64,000 bases of DNA. Origin: Simmondsia chinensis. Taxonomy: Eukaryota; Streptophyta; Magnoliopsida; Caryophyllales; Simmondsiaceae. The notes beneath the pieces were generated by a model that searched no databases, had not been told where the DNA came from, and saw only the letters and a list, made by a program, of their open reading frames with translations. The stretch spans positions 28,574,186 to 28,638,185 of the forward strand of contig JAGTTD010000002.1 of NCBI GenBank assembly GCA_018398585.1. Reading direction: 5' to 3'. Positions 55,082-64,000 of this stretch are shown here, piece by piece. Each line of letters opens with the position of its first letter. Within the stretch, counting starts at the first letter, position 1. The position numbers and the translations under genes are program-made.

Positions 55082-55321
55082 GTGAATGTTAACAACTTTA
55101 GATTACCTAACTTTGACTGTAACTTATCATTTTTCCTCCTTTGTAACGTGTGCCCTTCCATGCTGACTTGTGGATGTTAACAATTTTAGTTTGTATGACC
55201 TTTATTGTAACTTACCATTTTGCCTCATTTGTAGCATGTGTCTTCTGTGTTGATTTGCAGATGTTAACAATTTTAGTTTACATGACCTTGATCGTAACTT
55301 ATCATTTTTCCTTGTTTGTCC
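55082..55321 (+). repeat. Three tandem 87-bp repeats in the presumed leader intron
   Basis: Units start at 55082, 55170 and 55257, each beginning with an ATGTTAACAA segment, then TTTAG, and passing GTAACTTATCATTTT. Confidence 0.9.
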
Positions 55322-56369
55322 CGAATAAAGACGCAAATTCTTCTATTGTGGTTAAGGTGGCTTAATTTGTAAAAATGAGTTCAGGTGCCAACAAACATAG
55401 TTCCTCCTATTATCAGCATGTTCTAAGTAATCCCGCCGATCCTTGTAGGCTAGAGGATATTTTATCTCCTATGAATCAGGGAGCAGTTACCGCATTGCCT
55501 CTACCTTCTTTATGTATCCAGAGGGAGGAGAATTGTCTCTATTTGCATATGTATATGTATTTTAATGATTTATGTTGTACTTATTAGGATAAATTTAATG
55601 TTGACTAAAAAAAAATGGTTTAGGGTAGAAGTAGGACTCGAAGTACGAGTCGAGGGGATCAAGCTGATAACTGACCCTCTACCTCTAGCCTTGCGTCTAA
55701 TCTTGCTTCTACTGTCGTAACCTTTAATGAACCTAGAATACTAGCCCAATTCCCACACATTGCGGATGTTAAACCATTTAAGCGGTTTGCCCAGCGTTAT
55801 TCGAGTGAAGAGAGGATCACCTTTCTTAGAGAAACATATTGTTTTCCTCCGGAGTACAAAATATGGGATCCTAAGGAGAATGATATTTTGTCATTTCCCC
55901 CTCGGTGTGACTATTTTATTGTAACGTCAGAGTCTTTGAGCGCTAGGCTTAGGTTTCCGCTTCCCTCTTTTATATCTAATACGTTGGAGCGGTACACCAT
56001 GTGTCCTGGTCAAGTGACCCCAAATGGTTTCTAGGACAAGGCTTTTGACTACTTGTTTAAAGTTAACAAGAGCCAAAGCACCTTTTCTCTATGAAAATCG
56101 CGGGGGTTGTCATTTTATTGAGGATAACCCCTCCAACCTTAAGAATTGGTTGAACAAATTTATATGGGTTCGACCGCCTACTCTTCCTAGGTATCTCGTG
56201 GTGCGGCACAAACTAACTCGCATCCCTAAGCCACGCCTGGAAGAGTTGGCTCTGGAAGACTAGGGGATCATCAATTATTTTGGAGCGAATTCTAACAGGG
56301 ATCGTTTTATAGCTACTTGCGCGCTTCTTAAGAAAGAGATAGTGCTTGCGAAGGTCGACTTAATTCCAG

Positions 56370-56481
56370 GTGTATGTACCTCAAATTTTTGACTTTTTAT
56401 ATTGGGTCAATTTATTTTCCTTGTGTGGTAGTGAGTGTTTATCATTTCTGACTCTTGTTGCTATTTCCCTCTCTAATGCAG
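56370..56481 (+). other. Inferred intron of the antisense module
   Basis: 112 bases, donor CAG/GTGTATGT, pyrimidine-rich acceptor CTCTAATGCAG. The coding text changes from a charged domain to AEKVDNLDIVHYLD across it. Confidence 0.6.
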
Positions 56482-56969
56482 CTGAGAAAGTGGATAATTT
56501 AGACATCGTCCATTATTTGGATTGAGATTCTCCTCAAGATAGCTTGAAGCATACCGACATGGGCGACTCTACTGAGCCCTCAACACAATCTCCTCCCGAG
56601 GATCTTTCTTTTCCCGTTACAAAGCAGGTTTCTGAGAGTGAAGGCCCTACCCGCAGTCGTGTACACAACGGCATCCCACAGCTACCTCCTCGAGGTTGGT
56701 CTGCTCAGTTAGACTCGCAACTTGAAGGAAGGATCGTTCGTGCACATTTTGAGTCAGTACAAAAACTGGCTATACTGGATGCACCCGCTGTTATTCATTT
56801 GCCATGACCTCCTGTGAGGGATATTTCTACGGCAAAGGCCTCGACCCGTGAGAGGGATACTTCTACCTTCCCTCATCCCATAACATATTTTGAGTCATTG
56901 TTTAGAGTCTTTGGAGAGTTCTCACCTCCCAGGACCATCCGTTCTCATAGTTCCTTGACTATGTCACAA

Positions 56970-57082
56970 GTGATAATTTGCTTTCGCTTTCTTTACCCCT
57001 TTTCTTCTCTTTTTGATATTATTACTTATTTTATGTGGGTTTTTTTTTTAAGCATCTGGGCGTGTTTGGTTATCTTAATCAG
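56970..57082 (+). other. Inferred intron of the antisense module
   Basis: 113 bases, donor AA/GTGATAAT, T-rich interior and acceptor TTAATCAG. Nearly the same length as the intron before it. Confidence 0.55.
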
Positions 57083-57764
57083 GTTGCCTTATCTCGCGCA
57101 AATGCCACGGCCCGCTATCAGAACCTTCAGGAAGAACTTTAGGCTCTTGGAAGTGCATCTTTGAAGCAGCAGGAAGACCTTCATTGCAAGGTGGAATAGC
57201 TTCAAAGGATGTTGGACGAGGTGCAAGCTGATAACCGTCGTCAAGTGGGAGATCTACGTAGTAAAGATGAGATTAAAGATCTTCGAGCTGCACTACCTCG
57301 GGCTTGTGAGGAGGCTGTCACCAATTTTAAGTCCAGCTCTGAATTTCAGATCCCATGGAGTGACTTATACTGGGTAGGAATGGATTCAGCGTTTGCTCGC
57401 TTGTCCCAGAAACTTTGTGATAGTGGTCCTAACTTTACTATGTCCATGATAGATTCTTTAATTTCTCAAATTACTGGAGAAATTAATGAAGAGTTATCTC
57501 AGAGGGATGCTTCTCCTTCCACTGGAGGTAATGCTCATTCTGAGCATAAGTTTTATGATGTCGTGGTTCTTTTCCATTCTCTCCTTCTTTCTTATTGGCA
57601 ATGCGATGATTTGACTGACTGTAGGATGGATAATATGGGTGGTAGTGACTTTGTATGGCAATATGTGGAACGTTTGTGTGTTCAAATGGGTAATGTATGA
57701 TTTTGTTCTCGTTTGGCTATTAAGGAGTGAGAACATATGGTTTGATGGTACTTTTAACATGTTT

Positions 57765-58395
57765 GAATGAATAGTTATACCTTTAACAGGTGTATGATGG
57801 CATCTTTTTAACAGGTGAAGGGTTGTATCTTTGATTGACAGTAGATTATTGCACCATTAACAGGTGAACGATGATATTTTTGAATAGGTGATCACATGTA
57901 ATTATACCCTTAATAGGTAAGTGATGGTATTTTTATACAGGTGAATGATTGTATCTTTAATATGTGAAAATATGGAGTTGTACCTTTGATAAGTGAATGG
58001 TTGTATTTTTATACAGGTGAATGATTGTATCTTTAATAAGTGAAAATATGTAGTTGCACCTTTGACAGGCGAATGGGTGTATTTGTATACAGGTCAATGA
58101 TTGCATTTTTAATAAGTGAAAATACATAGTTGTACCTTTGACAGGTGAATGGCTGTACCTTTGATTGGTAAAAATATGTAGTTGCACCTTTAACAGGTGG
58201 TTGCACCTTTGATAGATAAAAATATGTAGTTGCACCTTTAATAGGTGAATGGTTGCACCTTTGATAGGTGAAAATATGTAGTTGCAAGTTTAACAGGTGA
58301 ATGGTTGCATCTTTGATAGGTGAAAATATACAGTTGCACCTTTAACAGGTGAATGGTTACACCTTTGATAGGTGAAAATATGTAGTTGTACCTTC
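57765..58395 (-). repeat. Minisatellite M4, ~50 bp composite unit
   Basis: About 12 composite units alternate AATGGTTGCACCTTTGATAG, GTGAAAATATGTAGTTG and CACCTTTAACAGGTG. It lies between the Tat pol stop (58652) and the antisense ORF end (57700), thus in the 3' UTR of the minus-strand element. Confidence 0.93.
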
Positions 58396-58651
58396 CCACT
58401 TTTTTGTTTTGTTGTTTGCGACTTTATTTACCTGTGATGCAAAAAGTGCCTAATATCTGTCCACTTAAATTTCTCTCCCAATACTAATGAAAAGAGAAAA
58501 CTTTTACGCTTTACATAACCGCTGTCGTATTTATTCAACGTGTGTTTACAAATGTACAAGACAGCTAACGTACGTTTACACAAAAAGAAAGATCATTACA
58601 CGCCTAAAGAGAAAAGATGTGGCATAGTTATGGGTAATATTTTTTGAGGTT

Positions 58652-59540
58652 CTACATATTCCAGCTTCTGGATATCTCAGTACCGTCTAGGCGGCTTAAC
58701 TGGTAACTCCCCGCTCTTAGGAGTTGTATTACTTTGTAAGGACCCTCCCAGTTGGGTGTGAGTTTTCCAAACTCCGCGCTCTTTCCCATGGCTTCTGTAC
58801 GTCTTAAAACGAAATCACCTACTTGGAATTGTCATGGTATAACTTTACAGTTAAAATATTTCGCCATTGCTTGTTTTTTGCTACCATGCGTAATAAGGCT
58901 TCGGATCAGACTTCCTCTACTAGATCTAAAGAGTTTGCCATTAGGGATGCGTTTTCCTCTAGGTGGTAGTATTTTACACGGAATGCAGGGTTCTATATTT
59001 CTATTGGCAGGATAGCTTATGCTCCATATGTTATCATAAAAGGGGCTTCTCCAGTTGCTCTTTTTGCGGTGGTTCGTTAAGACCATAGTATTCTAGGCAG
59101 CTTCTCAACCCACGAGCCCTTTGCTTTGTCTAACCTTCTCTTAATGCCTTTTAGTATTTTCTTATTAGTTGCCTCGATCTGCCCGTTACTCTGTGGATGA
59201 GCTATTGCAGAGAAATGAAGATTGATGCCCACTTCTTTGCAGTACGTTTAAAACCTTATTAAGCTAAACTAGGATCCGTTATCTGTCACAAGTATTCTGG
59301 GCACCCCAAATTGGGTAATAATATTTTTCCAAAGAAAAAGCGTTGTGCCGCCTGGTCTGTTATCTTTGCCACCAGCTCTGCTTCGACCCATCTAGTAATG
59401 CAATCAATAGCCACTATCACGAATTTTCTTAGTCTTGAGGCCAGGGGAAAGGCACCTAATATATCAATTCCCCATTGCGCAAACGGCATCAGACTGATCA
59501 AAGTCTGTAAAGTGGCGGGAGGCGCATTGTAGATTGGGAC
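58652..59540 (-). pseudogene. Tat element 3 integrase
   Basis: Core begins PFAQWGIDILGAFPLASRL (about 59480) with the first Asp, then ITRWVEAELVAKIT. VTDNGS supplies the second Asp (near 59275). HPQSNGQIEATNKKILKGIKRRLD supplies the Glu. After frame changes the C-terminal part reads KKQAMAKYFNCKVIP, a stop, QFQVGDFVLRR, then PNWEGPYKVIQLLRAGSYQL and a terminal TAG at 58652-58654. The catalytic triad is intact but the frame is not. Confidence 0.85.
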
Positions 59541-59941
59541 TAATCATTGACAAGCTTTACGATGACGTACTAACTCCTTAGCATCTTTTTTCAAAGTAGG
59601 CCAGAAATACCCAGCTCGTAGAGTCTTATTCGCAAGCGCATGTCCTCCTATATGCCCTCCACATTCACCTTCATGGATCTCTTCTAGAATCTCATGCCCT
59701 TCATCCGTTTCCGTACACTCGTGTAAGAGATGAGAGTGAGATCACTTATAAAGCTGGTCCTCTATAAGCACAAATCGAGAAGCCTGGAGCCTTAACTTTT
59801 TGGCTTCAAAAGGATCAGAAGGTTGGCTTGCGTGTTGAAGATATTCGATTACTTGCCGTGTCCAACGGTGTGGCGTTCCAAGGTAATGTACCCTCTTTAC
59901 GAACTCCCTCGCAAAATTTTGGGAATATATTTGTTTGACTA

Positions 59942-60420
59942 TTATATCAGTGTTTCAAAAGCTATTTGATGAGAGCTAGCTAGCTTGCTCAACTCGTTCA
60001 CTATATGATTATCATTCCTATCAATGTATTTCACTTCTACCCTTACAAAGTTCGTAGCCAATTCTCGGAATATTTCAAGGTACCTAACCATGTTAGGCTC
60101 TTTAGCTTCGTATTCTCTGTTTGCCTGGCTAACTATTATTTGCGAATCACTAAAAATTCTTACCGACTGAGCTTCGACGGTCTGTGCAAGGCCAACTCTG
60201 TGAGTTAGAGCTTCATGCCTAGCTTCTTTATTGGTTGATAAATAGTGGAAACGTTGGGCGCAGCGATATGTCACCCCTTCTGGGTCCTAAATGAAGATTC
60301 TGGCTCCCAAACCCTCCTGGCAAGAAGAACCGTCTACAAATATGTTCCGTACCGGAAATTACGTCCAACTTACTACGCAAATACCTTGTTAACCAATTGT
60401 TGATATGTCGCACCTGCATT
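59942..60420 (-). pseudogene. Tat element 3 RNase H, fused to truncated RT
   Basis: It begins right after the RT break with NIFVDGSSCQEGLGARIFI (catalytic D of FVDGSS present). Then come RHEALTHRVGLAQTVEAQSV, FSDSQIIVSQANREYEAKE and KYIDRNDNHIVNELSKLAS. The RT thumb and connection that should precede it are missing. Confidence 0.83.
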
Positions 60421-61256
60421 CTTTAGGACAAAGGGAATTACCTTGTAATAGTAATTTCCTTCATTAGTAATGAATGATATCTTCTCCTCATCTTGCAGGT
60501 CCATTTTTATCTGGTGATAGCCCGAGAAGGCAACCATGAAACTAAATAACTCATTTCCCCCCATAGAGTCCACCAATTGGTCAATCTTGGGGAGGGGGTA
60601 GGAGTCTTTTGGGCAAATTTGTTCAGATCTGTGAAATTGATACACATTCACCAGGTTCCATTTGGTTTCTTCGTGAGCACTACATTGGCCAACCATTCGA
60701 GATATCTAACCTTTCTTATAAATCCTGACCACAGCAGTTTGTTTACCTCTATTTTGATGGCTTCCCCTCTTTCAGCATAAAAGCTTCTTTTCTTTAGTTT
60801 TATAAGGGAAGTTCCTGCTAGAACATTTAATTTATGAACCATAACGTTCCCATTAATTCATGTCATCTCATCAGTGTTCTATGCAAAGACATCTCGGTAT
60901 TGCTTTAATAACAAAGCCAATTCTTTCTTTATTTCCCCTTATAACCAATACCCCACTTTTGCGATTTTTCCTTCCTCCACTTCTATCTCCTCTAACTTTC
61001 CCCAGTCTTGGTCTGAAATTTTGGACTTGCTTTCCCTGGAAAGGCTAAATTCTCCTTTATCTACCTCGAATGTGACTTCACAACTGTTACTTTTTAGTGA
61101 AGCATAATAGCATTTACGAGCTACTTTTTGGTTTCCTTGAATGGCCGTTATTTCTCCATTGTTCGATTCAAATTCCATTAATAGGTGATAGGTAGAGATT
61201 ACGGCTCATATGCAACTTAAAGCAGGTCAACCAAGTATTACATTATAAGAGGAGGG
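60373..61256 (-). pseudogene. Tat element 3 protease end and N-terminal half of RT
   Basis: The protease end reads SSYNVILG then (after a TGA) PALSC and, in frame, AVISTYHLLMEFESNNGEI and GNQKVARKCYYASLK (60939-61178). RT follows with FIRKVRYLEWLANVVLTKKPNGTW (60648-60842), YPLPKIDQLVDSMGG, GYHQIKMD and ATYQQLVNKVF (60373-60600). It stops there: the segment with the YVDD active site and the RT-RNase H connection are deleted. The LINE is inserted at SSYNVILG, 61256/61257. Confidence 0.85.
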
Positions 61257-64000
61257 TAGATTTTTTTTTTTTTTTTTTTTTGCGAAATATATAGATGAAA
61301 AGAAAAATAGTACAAGCTACAGGGGCATACCCCAAGACACGGCCGAAGCCTACAAATATGAAACAATGTCAAAAGAGGTCCAGACAAAGTCCATACAAAA
61401 AACAACCAAACTACAACTAAGGGAACAAAGAAGAAACTAAGTCTTAAAACCCCAGTGCCAAAGCAAGGAGGTGTGATGATGAGCTCCTCCGAACGAAGAA
61501 GCAGCAAGCAAGCGGCTCCTGACCAAACCCGCAATCTCCTCTCGTACGGCCACAACTGATCTGGGCTAAGAACGCTGAACCCAAAGGTTACGCTCGTACC
61601 AGATAGTATACACAGTCGCAGAGAGGCAGAGTCGAGCAATGATACTGCCAATCTCTCACCCCCTGAGATGCTGAGCAGCCCAAGTGACAAGATCGTCCTA
61701 AGGAAGGGTAGGCCAAGCGATTGATGTACTCGGAGTGACGGAGCACCAGACCAAGGGGGAAAAGGAACAGGAGAAGAAAAGGTGCTCATGAGTCTCGTTA
61801 GTAGAATCGCAGAGAACACAAACACTCTGAACCTCTAGTGCTCTGAAACGCCGAAGTCGATCCCGAGTCTAAAGTCTCTACCGAGAAGCGAGCCAGAGAA
61901 TGAAGGAGTGCCTCGGTATATGCATCTGAAACCACAGAAGATGATGAATGGTATCCTCCTCTCTCCTACTCCGCAACATCTCCCAAGTGGACTTGGTGGT
62001 GAAGTTCCCCAAGGGGGTCACCCAACCACCGGATGGAGTCCGCTACACCAGCCCGGGGGCTAAAATCAATCGTGTCCCAGATGGGTCAGAGCTCCAAACA
62101 ACCCTGTGGAAATCTCCACAGACCACCCTCAATAATGGATGAGACCCGAGAATCCCAATGAAGTCCAGAGGAGGTGAGCAGTCGAGCAAGGAAGCGCTCC
62201 GAAAGACGACCACATGGCAGCCTGTAATTAGTCCAAAGGGCAGTGTCAAGGCCATCACCTATGACATGATAGATCACACTAGAGCAGAGGCGGCGGACCG
62301 ATAAAATCTGACGCCAGCACAAAGAAGCAGAACTCGTCGCCTGAATAGTCCAGAAGCTCCTCCCTCGAAGCCAGTTCAGATGAATCCAACGCGGCCATAA
62401 TGAGGAAGGGTTAGAAAGGAGGAACCAGATATGCTACATAATCGAAGCCTGGTTCCACTCAGCAAGGCGACGGAGCCCAAGACCACCCTCCCGCCAAGGG
62501 TAACACAAATGCCTCCAAGCAACCTTCGCCCCTCCCGGGGCCAACAAAGATCCTCTCCAAAGGAACACCGCAAGAGTCGACTCAATCTTCCTGATCATCG
62601 TCTTCAGGAGCATGAAGATCAATGACCAGTAGACCTGAGTGGCGAAAAGAACAGATCAGATAAGCTGCGGACGACCAACATATGATAGAGAATGGGAGGT
62701 CCAGAGCCGTATACGAGAGAGAATGCGATCCAGCAGTGGCTTGCAGTCAATGTACCGCAGCCGAGAAGTGATAAGTGGTACTCCCAGATATCGAACTGGG
62801 CACTGCCCAAGGTTGAAACCCAGAACACCCAAAATGTCCCGCTGAGTCGCAGAGTCCACCCCTGCTAGAAAAACTGAGCTCTTCGCTGCATTCGAGGACA
62901 GCCCCAAGAGTACAGCAAAGCGGTCTAAAACCTCACGAACAACAGATACACTACCCATATCACCCCAACAGAAGATCATCAGGTCATCAGTAAAACACAT
63001 GTGTGTCAACCCAGTACGACGACAACACGGATGATAGCGAAAACACGGGTCATCGATAGCACGGCGAAGCAACGCTCGGAGACCCTCCATAGCGATAACA
63101 AACAAATAAGGAGAGAGAGGGTCACCCTGACGTACACCTCGACTGGAGTGGAAGAACCCCTGAAGTTCACCATTGATGGCGACGAAAAAGCGGGCTGTAG
63201 AGAGGCACTCACGGATCCAACCAATCATGACCTCAGGAATCCCCATACTCCTCATACTAGCTAGAATAAAATCCCATCGAACAGTGTCAAAAGCCTTACG
63301 GATATTGACCTTCAGTGCACAACGAGGCGAGACCTGAAGGTGATAACCGCGCATCAACTCCTGTGTCAAAAGGATGCTGTCAGAGATCCGAAAACCCGGA
63401 ATAAACGTTGTCTGAGCATCGCCAATCAACCCGGGAAGGACACCCTTCAACCTGTTTGCAATGATCTTAGTGATACACTTATAGATCACATTACAACAAG
63501 AGATAGGGCGGAAGTCACCAAAGGTGGAGGGAGTCTCCACCTTAGGCACAAGACATATCTTGGTGGTGTTCAGGGCACCCAGCATGCGCCCTAAGATGAA
63601 GAAAGACTGCGCGGCCCTAATCACTGCTCCTCTGACCACCTCCCAAGCCCTCTTAAAAAAAAGGGAAGTGTAACCATCAGGCCCCAGGGCCCTGTCATCA
63701 TCTATGAAAAAGAGAGCATCACGAACCTCAGCTACAGAGATCGTGGAGATAAGCGAGCGAGCCTGATCCTCAGAAATACGAGCCTCAAAAATGTCAGAAA
63801 CATCCTCAATCAGCAGACCACCCGGCTCAGTCAACAAATCCTGGAAGAAAGTAACCCCGGCACGAGAGATCAACTGCGGATTATATGTCCTCTCACCATC
63901 AGAACCAACAATTGATGAGATCCGATTCCGGGCCTGCCGATGGAGAACAGACCGATGAAAGAACCGAGTGCTCTGATCCCCGAGCAAAAGCCACTGAATA
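61257..64000 (-). mobile_element. L1-type LINE, 3' portion (copy R)
   Basis: Minus-strand LINE with a poly(A) tail (T run at 61261-61280). It extends beyond the right window edge. Same family as copy L at 1-1934. It interrupts the protease end of Tat element 3. The target-site duplication is not readable because the 5' end is outside. Confidence 0.92.
61700..64000 (-). pseudogene. LINE ORF2 fragment: reverse transcriptase and zinc-binding domain
   Basis: An uninterrupted stretch of 443 codons (62656-63987) carries GDQSTRFFHRSVLHRQARN, GPDGYTSLFFKRAWEVV, FRPISCCNVIYKCITKIIANRL and GVRQGDPLSPYLF. The first catalytic Asp motif reads KVNIRKAFDTV (usual KVDxxKAFD) and the second box reads FTDDLMIF (usual FADD). 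Downstream parts (61800-62650) continue in other frames with WEMLRS-like zinc-binding sequence. The Asp-to-Asn change predicts an inactive enzyme. Confidence 0.9.

Larger units (their letters stand above)
55375..57700 (+). pseudogene. Additional plus-strand ORF of the Tat element (antisense to pol), four exons
   Basis: Exon 1 begins at ATG 55375 (MSSGANKHSSSYY). Exon 2 (about 55624-56369) reads FNEPRILAQFPHIADV, ERITFLRETYCFPPEY and LRFPLPSFISNTLERYTMCPGQVTPNG, then after a frameshift ENRGGCHFIEDNPSNLKNWL. This fits the gypsy-type transposon domain I recall as PF04195. Intron 56370-56481 (GTGTATGT to AATGCAG) leads to exon 3, a Ser/Pro-rich linker (to 56969). Intron 56970-57082 (GTGATAAT to AATCAG) leads to exon 4, coiled-coil-like (SRANATARYQNLQEEL; later ACEEAVTNFKSSSEF). 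Stops occur near 55678, 56028, 56526, 56805, 57138 and 57198. Tat elements are known to carry extra, sometimes antisense, ORFs between pol and the 3' LTR. Role unknown. Confidence 0.72.
50743..61256 (-). mobile_element. Tat-lineage Ty3/gypsy element 3, pol plus long 3' region
   Basis: Minus-strand protease end, RT, RNase H and integrase (61256 to 58652). Beyond the pol stop comes a long region with minisatellites M4 and M3 and the plus-strand ORF. This layout, pol then tandem repeats and an antisense ORF, is known for the Tat lineage. The left limit is uncertain: M2 and the F-box pseudogene may or may not belong to it. The 5' part (gag, 5' LTR) lies beyond the LINE that interrupts the protease end. 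Confidence 0.65.

Noticed and set aside
57957..58287. Minus-strand frames with HIFTYQRCN-type repeats
   Set aside because: They are translations of minisatellite M4; units drift without preserving codons.
1..64000. Large inverted duplication implied by LINE copies at both ends
   Set aside because: Only the LINE family is shared; the sequences next to the LINEs differ, so these are independent insertions.

Overview
This is a stretch of plant (eudicot-like) nuclear heterochromatin. The DNA is AT-rich and packed with plant-type LTR retrotransposons: Ogre/Tat, Athila and chromovirus lineages of Ty3/gypsy, plus Ty1/copia. It also holds plant L1-type LINEs, SINEs, a Helitron end and minisatellites. 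I see no intact host gene. The only host-type gene is a decayed F-box gene near 51.5 kb. Almost every coding region is broken by stops, frameshifts or deletions.

Layout. 1-1.9 kb: 3' end of a LINE (+). 2.05-23.06 kb: Ogre/Tat element 1 (-), with two complete LTR elements nested inside it. These are element A (2709-7910, -, TSD AATTA, one unrecognised ~970-codon ORF and no pol) and element B (12947-18771, +, TSD TAAAC, a full chromovirus with chromodomain). A 1.8-kb solo LTR (21235-23048, TSD ACTAG) lies in the outer edge of the Ogre 1 LTR. Ogre 1 itself appears to sit in the gag of an older related copy, Ogre 2 (23056-37716, -). Ogre 2 also holds element C (23088-25867, +, TSD GATAC, non-autonomous) and Athila element D (26201-36349, +, TSD AGTAC/AATAC).

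38.7-50.5 kb: two copies of a SINE whose head is 5S rRNA and whose body is a plant SINE body (38714-38958 and 50261-50508, both with target-site duplications). Between them are a 5'-truncated copia element (39300-43560, -), a 25-30 bp minisatellite, a ~400 bp tandem repeat, AT-rich DNA and a Helitron-like end.

50.7-61.25 kb: the 3' part of another Tat element (element 3). Its pol runs on the minus strand (58652-61256). The long region beyond pol holds four tandem arrays, a four-exon gene-like module on the plus strand (54516-57700), and an F-box pseudogene with TATA box and leader (51361-52409). 61.26-64 kb: a second LINE of the same family as the first, inverted (-), inserted in the protease end of Tat element 3.

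How it works together. Elements A, B and C share the tRNA-iMet primer site, a near-identical polypurine tract and the same LTR ends, so A and C look like parasites of B-type chromoviruses. The nesting gives a relative order: Ogre 2, then Ogre 1, then A, B and the solo LTR; C and D entered Ogre 2 separately. The most novel items are the 5S-headed SINE pair, the unknown ~970-codon ORF of element A, and the Tat 3' region carrying an intron-containing antisense module and possibly a captured F-box gene.
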